Positions 11,818 to 20,018 of a stretch of 64,000 bases of DNA are shown here, piece after piece; the first letter of the stretch is position 1; the number at the start of each line of letters is the position of its first letter. A model generated the notes under the pieces. That model worked only from the letters and a program-made list of their open reading frames with translations, searched no databases and was not told where the DNA came from. Location of the stretch: NCBI GenBank assembly GCA_963971405.1, contig OZ020485.1, positions 2,294,001 through 2,358,000 of the forward strand, given 5' to 3'. Made by a program: the position numbers and the translations under genes. This DNA is from Psococerastis gibbosa (lineage: Eukaryota > Arthropoda > Insecta > Psocodea > Psocidae).

Positions 11818-13425
11818 ACATTGTCTATTTTAACATAACGTTTTGAACTTTTTCCAGTTTGTGATAATAATAAATGTCAGTAAGTTAGTGCATCAGAATT
11901 TCATGGCACATTTGGCACCCTATATCCTATGTTATAATTCTATTTCTAACTTTTTCAGGTTACTTGTGTGTATTGTTACTTAATTTTCTCTTCACACGTG
12001 TCATTTTTCATATTAGTTTGACTTCTGAAATTTTAATTTTTATCCGCCATTTTATTTTCTTATAATGTAAAAGTTTGTTTTCGCATTTTGGCGACAAACA
12101 TGATGACAAATTTCCCTACTAGGATTTCGATATTTAATGTTTAAGAAAATGGCGCTTGTTTTGATTTTATTGTTGACAATAATTGTCTTTATTTCAAAAA
12201 TATTTTATAATATTCAATTTTGGCTTTAAGTTAAAAAATTGTATCATTGGGATGGGTGTGCCGTGTAGTGCTTTGTGATATTTGTTGCGCTTTTAAGGTA
12301 CGTGGTCATTACAATTCACAAAATTATTTAGTTTTTTTGTTTCTCAAACATTACGGCAAATATGCCTTCCTATTACTTTTCAAATATTGAGAAGATCATT
12401 TTAACCTCCTTGGCAAACAACATGATTACTTTCATTTATGGTTTTTGTGTGACAATGAATATTTTAATGTTTCTGTCGGCACTTTCTTTCAGCTAGTTGT
12501 AAGATTTTATTTAATGCTTGTAGGTACAAGATTTTTGTTTCAGGGAATAATGTTTCTACTTTTATTGTTGGGTCGGTACAATTTGTAAACTGTTGTAAAG
12601 AATTGGGTTTTTATTTTTATTTTTTCACTATTATGGCATTCTATGCTAGCCACTACTTTACTTTTGACATGGGTCTCTAGTTTTGGGGGGTTCTCATTAG
12701 AAAGTACTGGTGGTAATTTAATTTGTTTTGTGAATGAATGTGTTTCTCCTGCTATGCTCTATGTTAGTGTACTAGCTAGGTAGTTTCGATGTTCAGTTTT
12801 CCCTATTTCGTAATTCTTCTATAGTCTCGCCATGGTTTCGCATTTATTTGACTGAAGTAGCTTAATGTTTTATGATAGATATTTTTTTTCTCTTGTATCC
12901 ACTTCAGTTTGTTTTACCAGTCTCTCTGTTTTAGGGTTTCCGCCCAGGTGGAAGGCCTCACACCCCGTTCTTGCAGGGATTGTAGTTGACAGTCATGTTA
13001 GTTTTCGGTCACGGATTGTCACGTAGGTACTATCAGTTAACTTCTTCCACCTGCGTAGTTATTTCCTATGAATATTTCCAGACTCTCAGTCTTTTCCTTA
13101 GGTACCTTCGCGCGGGGTTACCGTTTTCACCTTCGACACGGTGAGGTTCTTGGAGACAGTCGACGGTCTTCCAGAGTTTTTAGTGTCCCTTTTTAAAGGT
13201 TTTCTTTTGTTCTTTTCCTGCCCTGTTCTTTTCCGGTCCTTTTTGTTTATGATTCCAAATGTGGGATTTGGCGAGTACTTTTGCTGGTTTAGGTTTGTTT
13301 TCAATTGTACCGTCTGGATGTTTTTCCCTGTTGCACACTTTCCTGGTTATATGTTATTCTAATTTTTATTTTATTTTCTGGTGGATTAGATTAAGGGGGC
13401 TGTATCCCCACGCTATTTGATAAAT
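11818..13425 (+). other. Untranslated leader of the LTR element
   Basis: This T-rich stretch of about 1.6 kb lies between the primer site and the Gag start. It would hold packaging or dimerisation signals if present, but none can be identified by eye. A second TACATTTGGCGCCC-like string (CACATTTGGCACCC, 11907-11920) resembles the LTR/primer-site junction. Open frames inside (for example 13141-13362) lack recognisable domains. Confidence 0.6.
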
Positions 13426-15819
13426 ATGAACCAATTCAATACAGGATTTTGCGGCATTAGTCGCCAGCTGCAGCTCGTTTCGTTCGACGAGCTGATCGAT
13501 ATTGCTACTGATTTAGGGCTATCATCAGAGGGTAGCATAGCGGCCTTACGCCGTCGTATTCGCAACCATGTGTCCACTACAGGTGATATACCTCGCAGAC
13601 TACAAGCTAGTGATCCCGATGGCTCATTTTCGGGCAGTGGGAATATTCCTTCCCGGGACCCGTCTCCTCCTAGAAGACCCTCTTTGCCGGTTACGCACAA
13701 CGTTTCTCTCCCAATAGTAACGGTGCCCTCGTCTTCTAACAGTGGACCATTTTCGGGTGGTTCCGCTTTGCCCATTTCGTCTATGGTGCCGATTCCAACT
13801 CCAGCTGCAGACCCTTCTGCTTTGCTAGCGGCCACCTTTGAGGCAACTCTTTCCAAAATCTGTGACACCTTTACCAATTCGTCGAGCACGTCACACCGGG
13901 CTCTAAAGGAGGTATTCCAAGAGCTCGCGGCTCGATCCATTTCTTTCTCCGGCAGGCCCTCTGAAAGTTTTGAATTGTTTGCTCGACGTATTGAGGACCT
14001 TTTTTCTTCTTTACCCTTATCGTTTCCTGAGAAGGTTCGCGTAGTCGGACAGGCATTAAGTGGCCCAGCAGCCCAATGGTTCCGTCTGCGGAAACACTTA
14101 TATCAGGACTGGCCTACCCTGTTAGGTGATATGAAACTGACTTATGGCTCTACTGAAAGCGACCTCACAAAGCGAGCAAACCTATATTCCCGCAAACAGG
14201 GTCCGAAAGAATCATTCGCGGAATTCTCCACCTTTATTTGTCTGCTGAACAATGATTTGGCCAGACCTCTTCCGCAAGAGGAAATTGTTTCTCTTCTCTG
14301 GGAGAACTGCCACCCACGCCTTTTTGAAAGGCTTTCTCTCCGCGTCTCCCCAGAGAACCTGACGATGCAAGACCTAGAGCGCCATGCGCGCTCGCTGGAG
14401 ATTGCAATGGAGCGGAAAAACACCTACGTAGCTCCGACTGAAGAACTCCTTGCCCACCCTTTATATGGCGATGCCGAGCGGCGAAGGAATTCCCAACGAC
14501 CAACTACCAGCAAGCTAGCACCGATTGAACCAGTGGTTGAACCGGTTGCCCCCCTGATTCAAAGGCCAACTTCACAAATGGAATCAGCGTCTCCGAACAA
14601 CTCAGGTTTGTCTAAAACTCTTATTAAGAAGAAGGGACCCCCTCCACGGGCTATGGCAAAACGATCTTGCGCGGGCTGTAAATCGAATAGTCATGGCTCT
14701 TCAGACTGTCCGACAACGGCTCGTCCTTTTTGTTTCCGATGTGGTGCATCTAGTACGACATTTGCTTCATGCCCTACATGCTCTCGAAAAGATGTTAGCG
14801 GCTTACGCCAAAAAGTTCATGACATGCAGCGGCTTTTGGCAGAGGCACAGCGTGCGTTGGCAGTCGCAGAAGCTTCAACGGGCTCCGGCTCGCCTCAGCT
14901 ACCTCAGGCAGACGCAGCAGGAATTCCATCCAGAGAACCTGAACACCAACGTTTTTATTTGAAATTGGCCATTGCAGGACAATGTTCGTCTCTGTCCTTG
15001 ACTTCCCTGGTTGACACCGGTTGTACCGACACGGCGTTATCAGCCAGGCTGATTCCTCAGCTGGAAGCTTTAGGGTTTACCATTCGCCCTCGTAATGGAA
15101 TGATTGTAGTGGCTAATGGGGCTCACTCTGGGCTAGTTGCGGAGGCAGATCTTCATTTGGTCATCGAGACGGATGAGACTCCCGCGACATGGTTCGGCAA
15201 ATGCCTATTTGTGGCAAATTTGGCGCAGGACTGTATCATTGGCGTCAATACATTGAGAGAATTACAGGCCACATTACAATTTACCGAGGATGCTGTGATT
15301 TTTCTAGTTCAAGGGTCCCCTGTTCGAGCTAGGCTCCATCAGTTGGACTCCCTTCACCTAGCCATTGAAGCGTCATCAGCTGACCTCGATCCAGATGTAC
15401 ACGACGCTGTGAGCCCTCTGGCACCTCCGGAAGCTCACACAGATATTGTTTTTAATCATCCGATACTTTCCGATGATCAATCTAAAGAATTCAATGAGCT
15501 CCTGCGACATTGGAAGGAGCGTTTCGCTGACTCTCCGGGACAATGTAACGTAGGTGAGCACAGACTGTACCCTCGCACGGACATTGCTCCCGTGAAACAC
15601 CGTTATTCCACATTTTCTCCGCCAATCATGGAGTATGTGAAAGAAGAAATTCAAAAACTCCTTGACAAGGGAATAATTCAATATTCGGACAGCCCTTGGA
15701 GTTCACGTTTGGTTCTGGCGCGGAAGAAGGATGGCAGTCACCGTATCTGCGTGGATTACCGAGATGCAGGGCTGGAACTAGGTCAGTTTTTCCCACGAAA
15801 GTCAGATTTTTCGTTTTAA
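13426..15819 (+). CDS. gag-pol: Gag-Pol N-terminal part, cut off by the hAT insertion
   Basis: This is the capsid, nucleocapsid, protease and start of reverse transcriptase of the LTR element. I chose the ATG at 13426; the frame is open nine bases further upstream but only from a TTG. Numbering from that ATG, residues about 20-48 resemble a SAP-type helix-extension-helix, and 170-305 match the retrotransposon Gag capsid domain (SFEL..RRIEDLF, ALSGPAAQWF). A CX2CX4HX4C zinc knuckle is at 415-428, and a second one at 436-449 has Thr in place of His. The protease has DTG at 530-532, and the RT N-terminus runs from about 715 to VDYRD at 776-780. Genuine element sequence stops at 15766; the last 17 or so codons, to the stop at 15819, are read out of the inserted transposon. 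Gag and Pol share one frame, with no frameshift between them. Confidence 0.92.
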   Translation: MNQFNTGFCGISRQLQLVSFDELIDIATDLGLSSEGSIAALRRRIRNHVSTTGDIPRRLQASDPDGSFSGSGNIPSRDPSPPRRPSLPVTHNVSLPIVTVPSSSNSGPFSGGSALPISSMVPIPTPAADPSALLAATFEATLSKICDTFTNSSSTSHRALKEVFQELAARSISFSGRPSESFELFARRIEDLFSSLPLSFPEKVRVVGQALSGPAAQWFRLRKHLYQDWPTLLGDMKLTYGSTESDLTKRANLYSRKQGPKESFAEFSTFICLLNNDLARPLPQEEIVSLLWENCHPRLFERLSLRVSPENLTMQDLERHARSLEIAMERKNTYVAPTEELLAHPLYGDAERRRNSQRPTTSKLAPIEPVVEPVAPLIQRPTSQMESASPNNSGLSKTLIKKKGPPPRAMAKRSCAGCKSNSHGSSDCPTTARPFCFRCGASSTTFASCPTCSRKDVSGLRQKVHDMQRLLAEAQRALAVAEASTGSGSPQLPQADAAGIPSREPEHQRFYLKLAIAGQCSSLSLTSLVDTGCTDTALSARLIPQLEALGFTIRPRNGMIVVANGAHSGLVAEADLHLVIETDETPATWFGKCLFVANLAQDCIIGVNTLRELQATLQFTEDAVIFLVQGSPVRARLHQLDSLHLAIEASSADLDPDVHDAVSPLAPPEAHTDIVFNHPILSDDQSKEFNELLRHWKERFADSPGQCNVGEHRLYPRTDIAPVKHRYSTFSPPIMEYVKEEIQKLLDKGIIQYSDSPWSSRLVLARKKDGSHRICVDYRDAGLELGQFFPRKSDFSF
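15761..15766 (+). repeat. Left target-site duplication of the hAT-like element (GAGATG)
   Basis: GAGATG precedes the terminal repeat at 15767 and follows the other end at 20013-20018. Because the next target base is C and the element also starts with C, a 7-bp reading is possible. Classical hAT elements duplicate 8 bp; an 8-bp reading here has a mismatch. Confidence 0.8.
15767..15778 (+). repeat. Left terminal inverted repeat of the hAT-like element
   Basis: CAGGGCTGGAAC matches the reverse complement of 20001-20012. CAGGG/CAGTG-type ends are usual for hAT elements. Confidence 0.85.
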
Positions 15820-15863
15820 GTCAGCAAAAGTCAGGAAAATACGAATTTGGTCAGGAAAGTCAG
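15782..15863 (+). promoter_or_regulatory. Left subterminal GTCAG repeats (candidate transposase sites)
   Basis: GTCAG occurs at 15782, 15801, 15820, 15830, 15850 and 15859. Two bipartite copies stand out: GTCAGCAAAAGTCAG at 15820-15834 and GTCAGGAAAGTCAG at 15850-15863. Both recur at the right end in the same orientation. Subterminal repeats bound by transposase are known for hAT elements; binding here is inferred. Confidence 0.6.
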
Positions 15864-15921
15864 GAAAATATGCATTTCGGGTAGAAAAGTGAGATTTCAT
15901 TCAGTATAATGATAATATAAT

Positions 15922-16067
15922 AGGGGTATTCGCGCTGGTCTGCTTGCTTGCTAATCGAAACTTTTTCTTGTCTATTGACACTTTTTTTTGTCAATGCGAC
16001 CTTTTGATTGGTCAATCGACAAAAAAAAGTTTCGATTAGCAAGCAAGCAGACCAGCGCGAATACCCC
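15922..16067. mobile_element. Foldback MITE (146 bp) inside the hAT-like element
   Basis: Starts GGGGTATTCGCGC and ends with the inverse GCGCGAATACCCC. The inverted arms are about 57 bp with two mismatches, around a loop of about 32 bp. The flanks on both sides read TAATA (15917-15921 and 16068-16072), consistent with a TA (Tc1/mariner-like) or longer duplication. It has no coding capacity. It could instead be a structure native to the hAT element; the flanking repeat favours an insertion. Confidence 0.7.
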
Positions 16068-16432
16068 TAATATATATTATAGCCTATTTAAAATTGTGTA
16101 ACTATATATAACTTGTGGTGTTCTGCAACTATGACAAAAGTAAAACAGCTCTTCAGCACTGACTGCGGTGACAACCGGTTCTATCATCAAACAGGCTAGT
16201 AAGGCGTGCATCCGCTAGAAGGTGCTGCCAGCATTAGGTTGCTTTGAAGTGGCAGCAGTTCAGTGGCGCACTTTTCACTTTGTTTACTTTTCTGCCGCTT
16301 ATTAGATATTTACATTTTACAGCTCTTGTTCTTCGTAGTTGCGTTGATGCGTTTTCATTGTTGTCTATTTTTAAACGCGTTTCTGAGTTTCCTTTAATAA
16401 CTTATTGTAATCAACTGAGCGACGCGTTTTCT

Positions 16433-16439
16433 TATAAAA
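16433..16439 (+). promoter_or_regulatory. Candidate TATA box for the transposase gene
   Basis: TATAAAA lies about 105 bp upstream of a strong splice-donor sequence at 16543/16544. It is a plausible core promoter for a transcript with a non-coding first exon. Weak evidence: TATA-like strings are common in AT-rich DNA. Confidence 0.3.
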
Positions 16440-16543
16440 TATTATATGGCTTACATGCTGAAGTAGCCGTTATATACTTAAATATAACTTATTAAGTTAT
16501 TATTCACACTCAAACTCATAAGTGATAAGCCAAAGCCGACAAG

Positions 16544-17153
16544 GTAAGTCTAAGTAAAAGTATCAGTGTATCACTAAAGTGTGGCTACTGGCTCGAGGAG
16601 CGAGGACTCATCGGACATACATACTATAAATATAAAATACTGTACCTATTTTGGTCATATTTCAGTGCTTGTAGAGTTTTAGTTTAAGAAAAAAGAAATG
16701 TCAAATGTCTATTATTGAAATAATTTAAGTCTAAGGAAGTAAGGAAATTGCAATATAGCCTTGTATAGGCTTTGTACTGTAAAACGTGCCTTTGAATTTG
16801 ACTAACTTACAGTATGTACGTAGATTGTAGGTCTGTACGTCTGTATCTTAGGTGGATTATTACCTTAAATCATATAGCCTAAATAAAGTATTATTTCATT
16901 TCAATCGGTGAATTATATAGGTAAAGAAAAAGACACGTGTATTGTACTAGCTACGTGTTCTTTACTGCATTATTAAGTTGGGAAAGCTAATAACCAATTT
17001 GATTTAACGAAGGTGTTCTGAGCTAATTTAGGTATATTTTCATTTTCCAGTCTCCGCCAATTTACCATAGTACAATGATGTCTATTTTAATTACTTTTAC
17101 TTAATTAATTTTTAAATCTACTCAATAATTTTAATGATTTGTATAATTTTCAG
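16544..17153 (+). other. Candidate 5'-UTR intron of the transposase gene
   Basis: AAG|GTAAGT at 16543/16544 is a near-perfect donor. TTGTATAATTTTCAG ending at 17153 is a plausible acceptor, only 12 bp before the chosen start codon. Splicing would remove 610 bp and place the ATG near the start of exon 2. Inferred from sequence only. Confidence 0.45.
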
Positions 17154-17165
17154 GTAGAACCGAAG

Positions 17166-19574
17166 ATGGGAAAATGTAAAGTTAGAGACTATTGGTTGAC
17201 AAGAATAGATGCAAATGGCATGGCAATTAATAAGTGGGGGAAAAAGCAAGACGATGAGCATATTTTATGCTTATTTTGCAAGAAGTCCTTCAGCATTACA
17301 TCTGGCTTTCAAACTGTTGAGAGACATGCTGATTCTTCGAAACACAAGGAAGCTGTCGCTCCCTATTTGTGTCCGGGGCAACTTCGGCTGTCCAGTTCCA
17401 GTGTATCTAGTGAAGCTCCTGTGGTTCCTCCCTCAATAAATGCAATTCAAGTTACCAGCCCCAGGGATGCCACTACATGGGCGGAACTGCAATGGGTGAT
17501 GAAGTGTGTAGTCCAGAATTGGTCTGCATCGTCGTGTGAAAACCTTGGTGAACTTTTTGCATCAATGTTTGGTGGGAGTGCTGTTGGGGATTTTTCCATT
17601 AGTAGAACAAAATTTCGCTATTTACTAACTGAAGCTCTAGGGCAATTTTTTAAGAATGAACTCGTCAAAGACTTAACCAATGCGTACTACACACTGTCGT
17701 TTGACGAAACAACGAACAGTGCTGGGGCAAAAGAACTGCAACTTATGGTAACATACTATTCAGGAAAACAAGAAGCAGTAGTAAGCCATCATCTGAGAAC
17801 TTTTTTTATTGCTTCAGCGACAAGTGAAATCTTAGCTGATAAAATCCTGGAAGGCATTAATGAAGCGAATTTGCCTTTATCGAAATTGTTGATGCTCGGC
17901 ATGGATGGACCTAATGTCAACAAGAAAACACACCGCCTTTTATCTGAACAAATTTTAAATATAAGAGGAAAGCCATTGATTAATATTGGATCCTGCAACA
18001 TTCACGTAATACATAATGCGTATGAAAAAGGTTTATTGGAAATTGGCGAGGACGCTTCAGAATTGATCCGAAAAGTTTACTATTTCTTGAATGGCTGGCC
18101 CTTAAGGTTGAGCGACTTCAGAGAGATTCAAAATCAAATGGGTATAAAGCAGCACAGTTTTATAAAGCATGTAAGCTCGCGTTGGCTCACTTTAGAAACG
18201 GCAGCAAGCAGAATGCTGGAACAGTGGGAGGCTGTACTTCAGTATTTTTTAACTTTTATTCCTAAAAAGAGGAATAAACTGCTGCCCAGCAAAACATACC
18301 TTGAAATAGTGAAACTACTTAAAATAAGTGACATGCGGGCTCAATTATTACTGATTTGTGAAAGCGCCAAATTATTTACGCGCTTCACCGGCAGCTTTCA
18401 GAGCTCCAGCCCCATGATACATGTTCTGTATCACGAACTTGTTCGATTGGCAAAAGTGTTGATTAATAAAGTGTGTAAGCCGGACGCAATTAAAGCCTTA
18501 GGTGTTTGTGAAAAAGTTTTATTGCCCGACAACCTTATCTCACCCGTCAAATTAATTCTAGGCGATGAAATTGTCTGTGAGATTAGCAAACTGAACGAAA
18601 TGGACAGTTTACGATTTTTAACAAAAGCTCAAAAGCACTATGTAAGTGCTTGTAATCATATTCTAAAAAAAAGTTCAATCAACAACACTTTTGTAAAAGC
18701 CTGTCGTGCCTTGAATCCTAAGGAGCGAAGGACACCTGCGTCTGCGAAGTGGGTGAGATCTATAGCAAGTGCACTGCCTTTTGAGGTTGACCTCAATATA
18801 TTACACGCTGAGTGGCAGCTTTTACAAGATGAGGCTGATCATGTGCCCATCCAGAAAGATGGAAAATATATTCCTGTAGATCAATATTGGGCACATTTTT
18901 TTTCTAAAAAAACGGATGCAGGTGACATTTCATTCCCAGCAGTCAGCAAGGTTGTAAAAGCAGTGTTATCAATGTCCCATGGAAATGCTAATGTTGAGCG
19001 TGGGTTCAGCGATTCTGCCCGATACTTGACTGACGACAAAGCAAGCATGTGTGAAAGGTCGCTAAACGCTGCCATGACTGTGAAGTCTGGATTACATAAA
19101 TATTTTTATAAGCCAGAGCTCCTGCCTTGGAACAAAGAACTTAGTGACTTGGCTAGATTTGCGTGCAGCTCCTATAAATCATATCTTGAAGAACAAAAGA
19201 AAAAAGCAGAAGAGGAAGATAGAATGAAAAAAGAAATTGAGGAATCGAAGTTGGAAGAAGCACAGAAAAAATTAAGAATGAAGTTAGAAAAAGATACGAT
19301 TGATGAGGAAGAGTCCAGGTTGAAAGAGCTAAAAGCTAACCAGGCGGCAAAGAGAAAAATTGAAAGCAAATTGCTGGATGAAGCCAATAAAAAGTTGAAA
19401 AATGCAGTGCAAAGAAACGATATGGTTGAGGTTGCAATCGCAACAGCCCTATTAGAGGGTGCGAAAAAAATACACAAGGAAGCTGAAAATGAAAGTAAAA
19501 CAATTAATTCTGTGGAAAAGATTGTGGAGAAGAAGAAAAAATTAATAATTACAGATTTTTTCAAAAAGAAGTAA
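17166..19574 (+). CDS. hAT-like transposase (802 aa)
   Basis: It would catalyse excision and insertion of the surrounding element in the nucleus. The ATG at 17166 (MGKCKVRDYW) was chosen; upstream in-frame codons pass through a likely splice acceptor. Counting from it, a BED-like zinc finger uses C35, C38, H54 and H60. The RNase H-like core shows the hAT pattern: Asp180 (SFDETTN), Asp247 (GMDGPN), CxxH at 277-280 and Glu611 in NANVERGFS, with the C-terminal dimerisation-type segment around it. Residues about 676-776 are a highly charged Lys/Glu predicted coiled coil not usual for hAT enzymes. The protein ends KLIITDFFKKK, which resembles a PCNA-interacting motif. The frame is open with no stops or shifts. 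The exact hAT subgroup was not determined. Confidence 0.9.
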   Translation: MGKCKVRDYWLTRIDANGMAINKWGKKQDDEHILCLFCKKSFSITSGFQTVERHADSSKHKEAVAPYLCPGQLRLSSSSVSSEAPVVPPSINAIQVTSPRDATTWAELQWVMKCVVQNWSASSCENLGELFASMFGGSAVGDFSISRTKFRYLLTEALGQFFKNELVKDLTNAYYTLSFDETTNSAGAKELQLMVTYYSGKQEAVVSHHLRTFFIASATSEILADKILEGINEANLPLSKLLMLGMDGPNVNKKTHRLLSEQILNIRGKPLINIGSCNIHVIHNAYEKGLLEIGEDASELIRKVYYFLNGWPLRLSDFREIQNQMGIKQHSFIKHVSSRWLTLETAASRMLEQWEAVLQYFLTFIPKKRNKLLPSKTYLEIVKLLKISDMRAQLLLICESAKLFTRFTGSFQSSSPMIHVLYHELVRLAKVLINKVCKPDAIKALGVCEKVLLPDNLISPVKLILGDEIVCEISKLNEMDSLRFLTKAQKHYVSACNHILKKSSINNTFVKACRALNPKERRTPASAKWVRSIASALPFEVDLNILHAEWQLLQDEADHVPIQKDGKYIPVDQYWAHFFSKKTDAGDISFPAVSKVVKAVLSMSHGNANVERGFSDSARYLTDDKASMCERSLNAAMTVKSGLHKYFYKPELLPWNKELSDLARFACSSYKSYLEEQKKKAEEEDRMKKEIEESKLEEAQKKLRMKLEKDTIDEEESRLKELKANQAAKRKIESKLLDEANKKLKNAVQRNDMVEVAIATALLEGAKKIHKEAENESKTINSVEKIVEKKKKLIITDFFKKK

Positions 19575-20000
19575 TTTTATTTAAGAAATTTCAATTAAAT
19601 ATTCCTACTTCTTAAATCTGTTACTGCCAAAAATTGTTGGCTTTCTGTAATTTGTAAGATTTGCGATGACGTGTGAAATATACTATATTTCTTATTTCCA
19701 TGAAGACGCTGATTTAATTCATTTTAGTTTTGGAATTGTTAAATTTTATACGCTCATGCTCAGTATACAATACTATAGTATGTTTATGCATTTTATAACA
19801 AAGTAGCTAAACATAGTTGTTCGAAATATCATTAAGGTAGAAAATAATATTAACATAGGCTACAATATGTATGTATTTATAATGATTTACATTCGATGAT
19901 TAAATTTTCTAATTTTTCGTTACTTTAAATAGTGGTCAGCAAAAGTCAGATTTTTCATGTTTTTGGTCAGGAAAGTCAGATTTTTAGCTTGACATTTCCG
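19575..20000 (+). other. 3' tail of the hAT-like element with right subterminal repeats
   Basis: AT-rich non-coding DNA after the transposase stop. GTCAG lies at 19935, 19945, 19966 and 19975, forming GTCAGCAAAAGTCAG (19935-19949) and GTCAGGAAAGTCAG (19966-19979), the same two bipartite strings as at the left end. No clear AATAAA was picked out close to the stop. Confidence 0.65.
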
Positions 20001-20012
20001 GTTCCAGCCCTG
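20001..20012 (-). repeat. Right terminal inverted repeat of the hAT-like element
   Basis: GTTCCAGCCCTG is the inverse of 15767-15778. It is followed at once by the GAGATG duplication (20013-20018). Confidence 0.85.
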
Positions 20013-20018
20013 GAGATG

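Larger units (their letters stand above)
15767..20012 (+). mobile_element. hAT-like DNA transposon nested in pol
   Basis: A 4246-bp element inserted in the reverse transcriptase region of the LTR element. Its ends are CAGGGCTGGAAC and the inverse GTTCCAGCCCTG (12-bp terminal inverted repeats). It has a GAGATG target duplication, paired GTCAG repeats just inside each end, and one transposase gene reading rightwards. It carries a foldback MITE at 15922-16067. Removing the element and one duplication restores register of the pol frame, so insertion was clean. It looks complete and possibly active, though nothing here demonstrates activity. Confidence 0.92.

Noticed and set aside
13413-13940. 175-codon frame antisense to gag.
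   Set aside because: Shadow of the coding bias of the real gag frame on the other strand.
17139-17165. Upstream extension of the transposase frame.
   Set aside because: It begins at TTG and runs through a likely splice acceptor; the ATG at 17166 is the better start.
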